Source: Spirochaetales bacterium (lineage in GTDB: Bacteria > Spirochaetota > Spirochaetia > DAHUYW01). Taken from it: a stretch of 64,000 nucleotides of DNA. Below the pieces are notes generated by a model that saw nothing but the letters and a program-made list of their open reading frames with translations, had not been told where the DNA came from and made no database searches. The stretch spans positions 1-64,000 of the forward strand of contig DAHUYW010000006.1 of the NCBI GenBank assembly GCA_027306915.1. The letters are read 5' to 3'. Made by a program: the position numbers and the translations under genes. The stretch's first letter is position 1. Each line of letters starts with the position of its first letter. This document shows, piece by piece, positions 8,855 to 17,835 of this stretch.

Positions 8855-10651
8855 CTAGGCGCTCGCCGCGGGCTGCGCCGCCCCTTCCGCCTCCCCCGCC
8901 TCGACCTTCCGCTCTTCGACTATCGAATCGAGCTCCTTTTCGAACTTCCGGAACTCGTCGGATTCGAACTTGCTGTAGTTCATCTGCTTGAGCGCGTTGA
9001 TGATCCGCTTGAAATAGAGTCCTACCTTTTCGAAGTTCTCGAACTTGAACTCGAGATTGCAGATGCGCATGACCGCGTGAAGCATGTACCTCTGACGCTC
9101 AAACGGCGCCGAGGAGTCGATCTCGTCGAAGGCATCCTGCTGCATGAGCACGGCATCGATCGTCTCGGACTTCCAGTAGGTCGTATGGTATTCGACTGGA
9201 ACTCCGTCGTCACCAAGGATGTTGATCTGATCGTAGGCTTCCTTGCCGCGTTGGTTCCAGTTTTTCGCTTCGAGAACCATGTTGACCCAGTCGGCACCGA
9301 GCCTGCCGTTCAGATACAGCTGGATCTCCGGATACTCCAGGTATTTGGAGTAGCTCTCGAGCGGATCGACCGCAGGATAGCGTTTTGCGTCCGCCCGCGA
9401 CTGCGAAAGCGCGTAAAAGCAGCGCGCTGCCTTCTTCGTAGACTCGGTCACCGGCTCCTTCAGGTTGCCGCCGGCAGGCGAAACGGTTCCGATGAAGGTT
9501 ACGGAACCGGTCTTGCCGTTGTTGAGATAGACGAAACCTGCCCGCGAGTAGAACGCCGAGATGACAGCCGGAAGATCCATCGGAAAGGCGTCGGGCCCGG
9601 GGAGCTCCTCGAGGCGGTTCGACATCTCGCGAAGGGCCTGAGCCCATCGGGAGGTTGAGTCGGCCAGCATCAGCACGCGAAGGCCCATCTGCCGGTAGTA
9701 CTCTCCGATCGTCATGGCGGTGTAGACCGACGCCTCGCGGGCGGCGACCGGCATGTTCGAGGTATTGCAGATGATCGTGGTCCGCTCCATGAGCTTCCGC
9801 CCGGTACGGGGATCGACAAGCTCGGGGAACTCCGTGAACAGCTCGACCACCTCATTCGCGCGCTCGCCGCACGCGGCGACGATGATGAGATCGGCCTCGG
9901 CGTTGCGGGAAAGCGTGTGCTGCAAGACGGTCTTTCCGGCGCCGAACGGTCCCGGGATGAAGCCTGTGCCGCCCTCGGCCATGGGGTTGAAGGTGTCGAT
10001 GATGCGCACCCCGGTCTCGAGGACCCGGAAAGGGCGGGGCTTTTCCTTGTAGGCGGTGATCGCCTTCTTGACCGGCCACCGCTGAACCATCGTCACATGG
10101 ACCATTTCGCCGTTGCCCCTGCGAAGCGTCGCAATCGGATCACTCGTAAGGTAGCTTCCGGGTCCGACGATCGAATCGATAGTGTAGCTTCCCTCAAGGG
10201 CAAACGGAACCATGATCTTGTGCGGGATCCAGTTCTCCTGAACCTCGCCAAGCCAATCGGCAGCCACGACCACATCCCCCTTCTTGGCGAGGGGCTTGAA
10301 CTCGTAGCGAGCCTCCGGATTGAGGGCAGGGGTGTATTCGCCCCGCTTCAGGAAGAGACCCTGCTTCCGCTCAAGATCGTTCTGCAGCCCGTCGTAGATT
10401 CGGGAGAGGATGCCAGGACCCAGCTCGACCTCGAGCATCTTGCCCGTGAAATCGACGCCGACGCCCAATTTCAGGCCGCGGGTGCTCTCGAAGATCTGCG
10501 CGAACGCCCTGTCACCTACAACCTTGATTACCTCTCCAAGGAGACGTCCGTCGCTGCTCTGGACATAGCATACCTCGTTCTGCGAGACCGGTCCGTCTAC
10601 GCGGATCGTGAGGAGGTTACTGTCTATCTCCACTACCTTGCCGTTGCTCAT
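8855..10651 (-). CDS. atpA: V-type ATPase subunit A (catalytic)
   Basis: A 598-residue catalytic subunit. The Walker A motif GPFGAGKTV lies near residues 232-240, followed by the catalytic glutamate segment ACGERANEV and the Walker B region VLMLADSTSRWAQA. The non-homologous insertion typical of A subunits lies before the P-loop. It hydrolyses or makes ATP in the A3B3 head. An Ala/Glu-rich tail (GEAEGAAQPAASA) extends the C terminus. The gene starts 5 nt after the DUF2764 gene. Confidence 0.96.
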   Translation of the reverse strand: MSNGKVVEIDSNLLTIRVDGPVSQNEVCYVQSSDGRLLGEVIKVVGDRAFAQIFESTRGLKLGVGVDFTGKMLEVELGPGILSRIYDGLQNDLERKQGLFLKRGEYTPALNPEARYEFKPLAKKGDVVVAADWLGEVQENWIPHKIMVPFALEGSYTIDSIVGPGSYLTSDPIATLRRGNGEMVHVTMVQRWPVKKAITAYKEKPRPFRVLETGVRIIDTFNPMAEGGTGFIPGPFGAGKTVLQHTLSRNAEADLIIVAACGERANEVVELFTEFPELVDPRTGRKLMERTTIICNTSNMPVAAREASVYTAMTIGEYYRQMGLRVLMLADSTSRWAQALREMSNRLEELPGPDAFPMDLPAVISAFYSRAGFVYLNNGKTGSVTFIGTVSPAGGNLKEPVTESTKKAARCFYALSQSRADAKRYPAVDPLESYSKYLEYPEIQLYLNGRLGADWVNMVLEAKNWNQRGKEAYDQINILGDDGVPVEYHTTYWKSETIDAVLMQQDAFDEIDSSAPFERQRYMLHAVMRICNLEFKFENFEKVGLYFKRIINALKQMNYSKFESDEFRKFEKELDSIVEERKVEAGEAEGAAQPAASA

Positions 10652-10656
10652 GGCTC

Positions 10657-11505
10657 TTACTTCTCCACCGTTTCAGTACCTTCGACTTTTGAGAACTCGA
10701 TGGCGAAGCGCACGCTTCGCCTGACCGTGTTCAGCAGCTCGCTGAAAAGCTCATCGCCCTTCTCGATATTTAGCGCGTCCCACCGCTCGACGGACTGCAG
10801 CTTGATAGCATAGGCAAAGATGAACTCCGAAGAGAACAGGTCGCTTTCGATCTTCTCGTCGAGCCACTCCCACCGAATGTCCTCGATAAGTTCCTCGCGC
10901 GCGGTGAGGTCGGGCTCGCGAAAGAGAGGGATGAGCCTGCGAATGTAGGGGAAGCCATCGGACAGACCGAAGTCCTCCGCCGTATTCTTCATGATCTCCT
11001 CGTAGGCGTCGCCCGCAGGAATAAGCTTTCCCCGGAAAGGCTCCGCGTTCTCGCGCAGCTCGAGCGCGACCGCTATGTTGCGGAGATTCAGCTCGTGTTG
11101 ATAGTATTCCCGCACGAAGGAATCGCGGATGCCTCCGAGGTGGTCGTAGAAGATCGTGGTGAGCTCGTCGAGCTCGATAAGATCAGGGTAGAGCTGTACG
11201 CGCGACGCCCGGTTCTCGAGATGCGCCTGCAGGAAGGGCAGGAGCAGCTCGGGCTCCACCTTCCCCAGCTTAAGCTCATCGAGGGTGTAGTAGGAGGGCG
11301 CCATATAGGGGTCGTCGGGATTCTGATGCCAGATGAAGTTGCGGATATCATTGAAGAGAAACAGGCTCTTCAAGGACTCGAAATCATCGGGATGAAGCTG
11401 TTCCTGGCAGAACTCCACCAACTCACGGACGGACCCCTCCCGACGGGGTTTGCCTCGAATCAATTCGATAAGACTGGAGGCCAGATAGTAGTAGTTTCTT
11501 TTCAC
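10657..11505 (-). CDS. DUF2764 family protein of the V-ATPase operon
   Basis: A 282-residue soluble protein starting MKRNYYYLASSLIELI. This family (DUF2764) is found between atpE and atpA in spirochaetal and some other bacterial V-ATPase operons, where genes for subunits C and F are absent. It is rich in charged helices, and no catalytic motif is visible. The position suggests a structural replacement for a missing stalk or cap subunit such as C, but that is inference. It overlaps atpE by 4 nt and is followed by atpA after 5 nt. Confidence 0.85.
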   Translation of the reverse strand: MKRNYYYLASSLIELIRGKPRREGSVRELVEFCQEQLHPDDFESLKSLFLFNDIRNFIWHQNPDDPYMAPSYYTLDELKLGKVEPELLLPFLQAHLENRASRVQLYPDLIELDELTTIFYDHLGGIRDSFVREYYQHELNLRNIAVALELRENAEPFRGKLIPAGDAYEEIMKNTAEDFGLSDGFPYIRRLIPLFREPDLTAREELIEDIRWEWLDEKIESDLFSSEFIFAYAIKLQSVERWDALNIEKGDELFSELLNTVRRSVRFAIEFSKVEGTETVEK

Positions 11506-12116
11506 ACCGAGTTTCCTGAAAACAGGATCTCTTTGGCCTTTTGCCGGAGAAAGGATTTGAAGAACTGAATGAAGTCCTTCTCGGAGAAGGACAGCTTGAA
11601 GGAGTTGTCCGAAGGACCGATGTGGAACCCTCCTGCCATGCGACCTTCGAACTTGATCTCGATGCCCTTCCCGAGGATCTCACCCGCCTTGGACTTGAAC
11701 AGATTCAGAAAAGCCTCCTTCTTGTCTTCCGGAAGCACAACGGTCAGGTCCACGTTCGTCTGGGACGGGTTCCACTTCGAGACGATCGTCTGGATGAGCG
11801 ATTTCATGAAATCGACGTCGTTCATCGCCTCGCGAACCGCCGAAGATAGGGCGGCCTCGGAGAGGAGATCGGCGATCTGCTGCTTCAAAAGACTCAGCGC
11901 CTGATTCGAGGCGATCTTCATCTCGGCCTCGAGCTTGCTCTTCGTCTGAAGGGCCTCCGCCTGGGCATTTCGGATGGCGGCCTCGGCGTCCTTCTTCGCG
12001 GATTCGATCAGGGCGTTTGCTTCCTTGCGCGCGTTATCGAGAATGACCCGCTCTTCCTGTCGTACCTTCTCAATGCCGTCCTGATAGATTTTCTCGGTCA
12101 GCTCCTGGATCTTCAT
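11502..12116 (-). CDS. atpE: V-type ATPase subunit E (peripheral stalk)
   Basis: The product has 204 residues from ATG 12116 (MKIQELTEKIYQDG). A GTG 24 nt upstream is also in frame, but the GGAGG ribosome-binding site lies between the two, which favours the ATG. The N-terminal 85 residues form a long Ala/Glu/Lys-rich coiled coil and the C-terminal half is the globular domain that contacts subunit B. It is the first gene of the operon E-DUF2764-A-B-D-I-K. Confidence 0.92.
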   Translation of the reverse strand: MKIQELTEKIYQDGIEKVRQEERVILDNARKEANALIESAKKDAEAAIRNAQAEALQTKSKLEAEMKIASNQALSLLKQQIADLLSEAALSSAVREAMNDVDFMKSLIQTIVSKWNPSQTNVDLTVVLPEDKKEAFLNLFKSKAGEILGKGIEIKFEGRMAGGFHIGPSDNSFKLSFSEKDFIQFFKSFLRQKAKEILFSGNSV

Positions 12117-12193
12117 TCTTCGGTCAAACCTCCAATCCACATTCGGCGGACGCCGTCCAACGGCATGTGGCCATTCTCAATAAACATGGGGTG

Positions 12194-12418
12194 TTAGTCG
12201 TAAGCCATTCTCGGTAGGTAGGGTTGCGGGATAATACCGCGCTCCGCGAAGAGAGAAGCACCTTCCTCTGTGAGTCCACCGGTCACAATCCCGCAATCAG
12301 CCGTCACTACGTTTTTGCGATAGGAATGACGTACCTCCAACCACCCGCGGCGCCACGAACGAAGGGTCGTATGACCAGCGCACATCATGATTACACCGCG
12401 TGAACGCATCAGTGTCAC
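12194..12418 (-). other. Doubtful 74-codon open frame upstream of the V-ATPase operon
   Basis: An open frame of 74 codons, read towards atpE, ends 77 nt before the atpE start. It is rich in Arg and Trp at the start and ends with SLFAERGIIPQPYLPRMAYD. There is no clear ribosome-binding site, and the composition does not look like an ordinary folded protein. It could be a short leader peptide, a fragment of an old element or a chance frame. Confidence 0.2.
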
Positions 12419-12524
12419 TGACTAACGAAGTATGCTTTTTAAATATATCAGATATACGGGCAACTACACGCCTATAATATCATGAGTCCGAGTTTTGTCA
12501 ATGAATAGTTGAGGCAAAGATAGC

Positions 12525-12563
12525 TTGACCATCTGTTTCCATCGACCGATACTAGGATCGGTC
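12525..12563 (+). promoter_or_regulatory. motA promoter with inverted repeat
   Basis: TTGACC (12525-12530) and GATACT (12548-12553) are 17 nt apart and point at motA, whose ATG is at 12583. A perfect 7-bp inverted repeat, GACCGAT-6 nt-ATCGGTC (12544-12563), covers the -10 and likely start site, so a dimeric repressor could block it. Confidence 0.5.
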
Positions 12564-12582
12564 TAATCGGAGCAGAAGAAAG

Positions 12583-13365
12583 ATGGCGATGGGAAGGCGG
12601 GGAACCGACGTCTCAGTTCTGACCGGGCTGGCGGTCGGTTTTGGCGGGCTGCTCATGGGCTTCGTCATTGAGCGGGGAAACATACTGGCGCTCTTCAGCG
12701 TGAGCGCCCTCATCATCATCCTCGGCGGAACCCTCGGAGCTCTCATAATCTCCTATAATATACGCGATGTCCTCGGCCTCCTCCGCCTCGTCCGCCAGTC
12801 GATGACCGCGGCCCCCGGACCCTCGCAGGAAATGCTCGAGCTGCTCTGTGAGTACGCCGAAAAAGCCCGCCGAGACGGAATCTTGAGCCTCGAGGAAATC
12901 GTCGAAGAGGCGGACAACGAGTTCCTGAAGAAGGGCATGCAGCTCGTGGTCGATGGAACGGAGTCTGAGACCATCTCGACCATTCTCGAAAACGACATCT
13001 ACCTGCTGGAGACCAAACGGAAGGAGGAGTCGGGCATCTTCGAAACGGCCGGCGGCTTCTCGCCGACCATGGGAATCATCGGGACGGTCATGGGACTCAT
13101 CGTCGTGCTCTCGCTGCTCGGTGAAGATCCAAAGGAGCTCGGCCACGCAATCGCCCTCGCCTTCACGGCGACTCTCTACGGTATCGGGCTCGCAAACCTT
13201 GTCTGGCTTCCGATCGCGAACAAGCTCAAGTATCGCACCCGTCGAGAAAAGCTCGAGCTGGAGATGATCCTCGCCGGGGTTCTGGCGATCCAGCTCGGCG
13301 AGAATCCGGGGCTCGTGCGCAAGAAGCTCGAGAACTTCATCACCCCTGAAGGCGGGGCCAGCTAG
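12583..13365 (+). CDS. motA: Flagellar motor stator protein MotA
   Basis: The 260-residue protein has the four membrane helices of MotA with the large cytoplasmic loop between helices 2 and 3. The two conserved prolines that respond to ion passage are present, in FSPTMGIIG and WLPIANKLK. It forms the stator ring together with MotB and converts ion flow into flagellar rotation. A GGAG ribosome-binding site precedes the ATG, and motB follows after 6 nt. The N-terminal segment MAMGRRGTDVSV precedes the first helix. Confidence 0.93.
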   Translation: MAMGRRGTDVSVLTGLAVGFGGLLMGFVIERGNILALFSVSALIIILGGTLGALIISYNIRDVLGLLRLVRQSMTAAPGPSQEMLELLCEYAEKARRDGILSLEEIVEEADNEFLKKGMQLVVDGTESETISTILENDIYLLETKRKEESGIFETAGGFSPTMGIIGTVMGLIVVLSLLGEDPKELGHAIALAFTATLYGIGLANLVWLPIANKLKYRTRREKLELEMILAGVLAIQLGENPGLVRKKLENFITPEGGAS

Positions 13366-13371
13366 AGCGCC

Positions 13372-14130
13372 ATGGCGAAGATCACGCGGCGGCCGCCCGG
13401 CAGGCGGCGAGCGGTCGAGGAACCGAAAGAGGACCTCATGCGATGGCTCCTCACCTATGCAGACATGATAACGCTGCTCTTGCTGTTCTTCATCATCCTC
13501 TACACCATCAGCTCGATGAACATCAGCAAGTACAAGGAGATTTCCGCCGCCTTCGCAAGCGTCTTCAGCGGCGGCAACTTCGGGCTTCTTTTTGACCGCT
13601 CTAACGTAGGAACCTCCGACCTGTCGAACATCACCCCGCAGCAGCCGGCCCAGACCACGACCGAAGCCAACAGGACCCTCCTCTTTACCAAGGCGGTTTC
13701 GCAGCTGAAGCTCCTCATCAAGCAGAACAAGGTGCGGGTCGTGGCGAACGAGCAGGGGGTGGTCATCACGCTTCTCTCGGATCTCAGCTTCGGCTCGGGG
13801 TCGGCGCAGGTCCGTGACGACTACATACCCGTTCTACAGCAGATTGCGGACTTCATCCGTGGTCTGCCCAATCGCGTCCGTATCGAGGGCCACACCGACA
13901 ACACCCCGACCGACGAGACGAAATGGGCGTCCAATTGGGACCTCGCCGCGGCCCGGGCGATCAATATCCTCACCGTGATGGAGGCCTACGGCGTTCCGGC
14001 CGAGCGCATGTCCGCTGTTTCGTACGGAAGCACGCGCCCCCTCATGTCGAACGACACGCCGGAAGGGCGCGCCTACAACCGCCGCGTCGATATCGTCATC
14101 GTTCAGCGTCCCGAGCAGCTCCCGCGCTGA
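13372..14130 (+). CDS. motB: Flagellar motor stator protein MotB
   Basis: This 252-residue protein has a short basic cytoplasmic N terminus, one membrane helix carrying the ion-binding Asp31 (TYADMITLLLLFF), a linker acting as plug, and a C-terminal OmpA-like peptidoglycan-binding domain (about 130-245; IEGHTDNTP and the closing NRRVDIVIV motif). It anchors the stator to the cell wall. In spirochaetes the flagella are periplasmic, so the complex would drive endoflagella. It is co-transcribed with motA. Confidence 0.95.
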   Translation: MAKITRRPPGRRRAVEEPKEDLMRWLLTYADMITLLLLFFIILYTISSMNISKYKEISAAFASVFSGGNFGLLFDRSNVGTSDLSNITPQQPAQTTTEANRTLLFTKAVSQLKLLIKQNKVRVVANEQGVVITLLSDLSFGSGSAQVRDDYIPVLQQIADFIRGLPNRVRIEGHTDNTPTDETKWASNWDLAAARAINILTVMEAYGVPAERMSAVSYGSTRPLMSNDTPEGRAYNRRVDIVIVQRPEQLPR

Positions 14131-14149
14131 AGGCGCGAAGATCTCGATT

Positions 14150-14187
14150 CCGCGCACCCGGGTGCTCCCTCGGTCGCCCGTGCGCGG
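14150..14187. terminator. Hairpin between convergent motB and M23 peptidase genes
   Basis: CCGCGCAC (14150-14157) and GTGCGCGG (14180-14187) form a perfect 8-bp stem, with further GGG/CCC pairing inside. It lies between convergent genes and could serve both, but there is no T-run. Confidence 0.4.
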
Positions 14188-14233
14188 CTTCACGCCCGAT
14201 TGATGCGCTTGAGGCCGCCTCTGAGCCGCGCCC

Positions 14234-15541
14234 TCAGGCTCGATTCTCACGCCCGCCTTTCTGCACGGCAGCGTCGAGCAGCCGCTTGGCGGAAAGGAAG
14301 CGCTCAAGCTCGTCGCCCGCAAGGACGGGGCCGGGAGGGGAGACAACCGTCGCGGGGTTCACGTGCTCTCCGCGATAGGTCACCTCGTAGTGCAGATGCG
14401 GGCCCGTCGTCACACCGGTGAGACCCACGTAGCCGATGGTTTGCCCCTGCGTCACCGCGGCACCGGCCCTTATCCCACGGGCAAAGGCACCCATGTGGGC
14501 ATAGAGGGTAGCGTAGCCATTGCGGTGGCGAAGCTTGACGAAGTTGCCGTATTCGCTCGAGTATCCGGCGACCACAACCGCTCCGTCTCCTGCCGCCATG
14601 ATAGGGGTGCCGAGCGGCGCCGCAAAGTCGAGGGCGGGATGAAACTCGCTGAAGCCGAAGATCGGGTGGGCACGCCTTCCGTAGCCGGACGATATCCATG
14701 CCCCTTCGATGGGGGTGCGGATGAGGGTCTTGCGCACGCTCTGCCCCTTTTCGTTGAAGTAATCGGTCAGCCCCTTGGTCGTGGTGTAGCGGTAGATCTT
14801 CAGGGTGGACTGGGCGAGCTCGAGCGCAGCGAAATCGACCGGACCGTCGCCCACGTACTTCCCACGCTTGTCGAAAACCCGTTGGTAGAGGACCTCGTAC
14901 CGGTCGCCCTGCCGCACCTGGCGCTGGAAATCGACGTCGAACGAAAAAGCCCGGATCATCTCCATGAGGACGGGTAAGGGCAGCCCGGCGGATGAGGCGG
15001 AATCGTAGAGGCTCGAGGTGATCGAGCCACGAATGAGCACAGGCTTAGGCTCAAGCTGCTCCGGAACGACCCGTACCGAGTAGCCCCCCGGGGCAGCCCG
15101 CGCGGCCTCGATCTCCTTGGTCGCGTCGACGCCAATCCGCAAGGTAAGAAGCTGCGGGATCCCGGATTGGGCGTCGGTGCGGAGAACGAGGTCGACCTGT
15201 TGGCCGGCCTGGAGGTCGGAAGGAGAGAACGCGGATGAAAGGCTTGCAACCAGCTCTTCCGCCTCTCTGCTCTCTATTCCCGCCCCGGCCAAGATGGCAA
15301 AAAGGGTGTCTCCGCCCGCGACAGTCACCGACGTGTGGAGGAGCTTCGGCTGTGAAGGCTCAGCCGGACTGCCTGGTTCGCCTGCCCCGCGGGTCACGGG
15401 CTCCTTTTTCATCGAGATGGAGAAGCTCGGAATAAGGAGCAAGGCCACGAAGACCACCACGAGCGCGGCGATCACCCACCGGTTTGCCTGGGCGGCTCTC
15501 CTTCGGAGCGAGAGCACCACCGGTCTCAGCCGCGCGAACAT
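14234..15541 (-). CDS. M23 family peptidoglycan endopeptidase
   Basis: Taking ATG 15541 (with GGGGGA six nt before it) rather than an in-frame codon at 15592 gives 435 residues. One N-terminal membrane helix (about 20-43) is followed by a periplasmic part with a LysM/OapA-like region (VAGGDTLFAILAGAG) and a C-terminal LytM peptidase domain. Zinc ligands are seen in HPALD (HxxxD) and HLHYE (HxH), with a further His in LYAHMG. It should cut peptide cross-links in the wall, as MepM does. It is convergent with motB and lies 98 nt downstream of the Bat operon on the same strand. Confidence 0.9.
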   Translation of the reverse strand: MFARLRPVVLSLRRRAAQANRWVIAALVVVFVALLLIPSFSISMKKEPVTRGAGEPGSPAEPSQPKLLHTSVTVAGGDTLFAILAGAGIESREAEELVASLSSAFSPSDLQAGQQVDLVLRTDAQSGIPQLLTLRIGVDATKEIEAARAAPGGYSVRVVPEQLEPKPVLIRGSITSSLYDSASSAGLPLPVLMEMIRAFSFDVDFQRQVRQGDRYEVLYQRVFDKRGKYVGDGPVDFAALELAQSTLKIYRYTTTKGLTDYFNEKGQSVRKTLIRTPIEGAWISSGYGRRAHPIFGFSEFHPALDFAAPLGTPIMAAGDGAVVVAGYSSEYGNFVKLRHRNGYATLYAHMGAFARGIRAGAAVTQGQTIGYVGLTGVTTGPHLHYEVTYRGEHVNPATVVSPPGPVLAGDELERFLSAKRLLDAAVQKGGRENRA

Positions 15542-15639
15542 TCTTCCCCCTTCATCCGCACCCCCCTTTCCCGCCGGCGGTCTGCCGACCATTATGGAGA
15601 AGAGTCATCGGTCGCGCCACTCTTTTTTTCGGCCGAAGA

Positions 15640-17835
15640 CTATTTCGTCTGAACGGAAGTTTCGCCCTGACGCTCTCGGACAACGCGGAGAACGCCGTCG
15701 GAAAGCAGCGACTCCTTGCGCACCCAGCCCTTGATTCCGTATCCCGTCTCGATCAGATCGTAGTCGCCGGAGCCGCCGATTATGCGAACCGCCATCCCGC
15801 GGGAAAGATCGAGCCAGTGACTGGCGGAGTTGACGGGGATCTTCTTCATCTCGGTCCGATTCTCGGCCACGACGGCGGTCTTCACAGAGCGGGCCGCCAA
15901 GGTGTAGACAAGGCCGCCTGCAGAGCCGAGGGCCAAGACGGCGCACAGGCCGAGAAGAATGACCCATCCCGCCCTCCGTTTCAGAAGGAGGAGCCCGGCG
16001 GCGACAGCGGCTCCGTTGATGAAAAGCACAAGACCAAGGAAGAAGAGGTCGGGACGCAGCGGGGGGACCGTGGGCACCTGCTCGGGGATCGCAAGCCGTT
16101 GAATCATCCAGTCGAGCAGGTGCCGATAGGTTGAAGAGGTCGGGTCATAGAAGATGGCCGTCCGTACGGAATTGACGGCATAGCCGTCGATTCCAAGGCG
16201 ATACTCGGCGAGTCCCTTGTTGAAGAAGAGCGCGGCGTTCTTCGGCTCGATCTCGAGCCCGCGGGTGAATCCGTCGAGTGCACGCTGCAGGCGACCTGCC
16301 TCGTAGTCGGACACCGCCTTCGTCGCGATGGGGTCAAGCTCTAAGGTCGAGGGCGGGGTGGAGCCCAGAAGCAGAATGGACAAGAGAAGGGCCACCGGCA
16401 TCCCGCGCCAAAACCGGCGACCGAAGAGCATGATCAGGAAGAAGAGGGGACCAGGGAGGAGCCAGAGATAGGATAGCGGCTCGGCGGCCAAGTCCCGGTA
16501 GCTCGCCCCCTCGATCACCGCCCAGGGCTCCGGGGCGAAGGGCACGGGCGGAGCGGGCTGGATTGCCTGACCTTTCGCCGGGCCGACCGCTTCCTGGGAG
16601 GCGGACTGAGGGCCTCGCGCCGCGGCGCCCGGCGCTTCGGCGCCGGCCGGTAGAGTAACGACCCGCCCGGGCACGACGTGCAGCCGATTGTCCTGCGGAT
16701 CGAACCAGCTGAAGGCGGGAATGCGCAAGGAAGCCGCTCCCTCTCCGGCCGCAAGGTAGCGAATGGTCCGCTCGCGCGAGCCGCGATAGCCCAGAAGGCT
16801 GGGGACAAGCTTCCTCGTCTCCTGATCGCCCAGCGTGAGGAGGTTGGTCGTCACCGGGTCAGGAAGGCGAAGGTAGCCGAGGTTGCCCTCGCCTGTAATT
16901 TCGAGACGGAGCGTGACCGCCCCCGGTCGCCCCGCGGCCTCGGTCGACGCACGAAAGCTGAAGGCTCCGATGGCCCCGGTCTGCTCGATGCCCTCCGGAT
17001 CGGGCAGAACCGTGAGGGTCAAGGGCTGTGCGCTCCCGGTCAGGCTCCCCACCCCAACCGACGCCGCGGGAACGACAACGGTCCCTGCCGACACGGGAGT
17101 GAACAGATAGGTGGCGGCCGGAACGGTGTAGAGCTTGGTGTTGCCGATTGTCACGGCGCTTGGCGAAAGGAGGCCCGGCGCAGGCTCGAGCCCGCTGGCC
17201 GGAGGCTGCACGACGAGCCGGTCGACGGGGACCGGCGAGATCTCGTTCTCGATCTCGAGGGCAAGCGGAATCGTCTCGCCCACATAGATCGGAGATCTCA
17301 GGGCGCGCCACCGGACCGAGGGCGGGAAAACGACCGAATCGCCCTGTTTGACTCCTGCCGAAAGCACGAAGGGCTCGGTTGCCGCGGTTGAATCTCGGGT
17401 GTGGATTGTGATCGAGGGAATGGGGTAGCGTCCCGGCGCCTTTGCGGCTACGACGTAGGAGACCTCCACCTTCGCCACAGTCGGATCTGCCTCGTCGATG
17501 TAGGGCCTAATGTAGGGCCCGCTTTCCAGCTCCAGACCGTAAGGCGGGGTAAACGGGTCGGCCGAGACCGAAGCCGCGTCGGCGTAGTCGAAGATGATCG
17601 AGATGGTGGCCTGCTCTCCGACGATGGCCGGGTCGGGCCGCACGCTGAGCTGCAGGTCGAGGGCGGATACTCCCGGGATCGCCAAGGCAAACAGCAGCGA
17701 CAAGAGGCTCGCTAGGAGTCGGCCATCGAAGGAGCAACGGCCCTTCGCCCGGGCGGCGGGGCATCGGATGCCGCATGGAGGTCGGCGGGCCGCCGCCCCC
17801 GGCGTTTCTCCCCTCCGGAAAGCTCTTCTGCGCAT
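15640..17835 (-). CDS. BatD-like protein with TPR and SH3 domains
   Basis: A 731-residue envelope protein. After a long basic N terminus comes a signal-like helix (about 38-60), then a large extracytoplasmic beta-rich BatD region (about 60-400), a membrane helix (about 465-485), a TPR pair (about 515-560), another membrane helix (about 590-640), and a bacterial SH3-like domain at the C terminus (KIPVNSASHWLDL to IKGWVRKES). It thus combines BatD with a BatE-like tail. The chosen start abuts the batC stop codon; a later non-ATG start nearer the signal helix is possible. Bat proteins are linked to oxidative or envelope stress in spirochaetes. Confidence 0.8.
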   Translation of the reverse strand: MRRRAFRRGETPGAAARRPPCGIRCPAARAKGRCSFDGRLLASLLSLLFALAIPGVSALDLQLSVRPDPAIVGEQATISIIFDYADAASVSADPFTPPYGLELESGPYIRPYIDEADPTVAKVEVSYVVAAKAPGRYPIPSITIHTRDSTAATEPFVLSAGVKQGDSVVFPPSVRWRALRSPIYVGETIPLALEIENEISPVPVDRLVVQPPASGLEPAPGLLSPSAVTIGNTKLYTVPAATYLFTPVSAGTVVVPAASVGVGSLTGSAQPLTLTVLPDPEGIEQTGAIGAFSFRASTEAAGRPGAVTLRLEITGEGNLGYLRLPDPVTTNLLTLGDQETRKLVPSLLGYRGSRERTIRYLAAGEGAASLRIPAFSWFDPQDNRLHVVPGRVVTLPAGAEAPGAAARGPQSASQEAVGPAKGQAIQPAPPVPFAPEPWAVIEGASYRDLAAEPLSYLWLLPGPLFFLIMLFGRRFWRGMPVALLLSILLLGSTPPSTLELDPIATKAVSDYEAGRLQRALDGFTRGLEIEPKNAALFFNKGLAEYRLGIDGYAVNSVRTAIFYDPTSSTYRHLLDWMIQRLAIPEQVPTVPPLRPDLFFLGLVLFINGAAVAAGLLLLKRRAGWVILLGLCAVLALGSAGGLVYTLAARSVKTAVVAENRTEMKKIPVNSASHWLDLSRGMAVRIIGGSGDYDLIETGYGIKGWVRKESLLSDGVLRVVRERQGETSVQTK

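Larger units (their letters stand above)
12117..12582. other. Divergent intergenic region between atpE and motA
   Basis: This 466-nt stretch has no convincing gene. Bases 12430-12540 are strongly AT-rich compared with the rest of the window and contain a TATAAT (12473-12478, plus strand) without a good -35. A possible 74-codon minus-strand frame lies at 12194-12418 and is listed separately. The motA promoter is at the right end. I could not define the V-ATPase promoter; candidates on the minus strand, such as TTGCCC near 12456-12461, lack a good partner. Confidence 0.5.

Noticed and set aside
12473..12478. Perfect TATAAT on the plus strand as the motA promoter
   Set aside because: There is no acceptable -35 at 16-18 nt, and a better spaced pair lies closer to motA (12525-12553).
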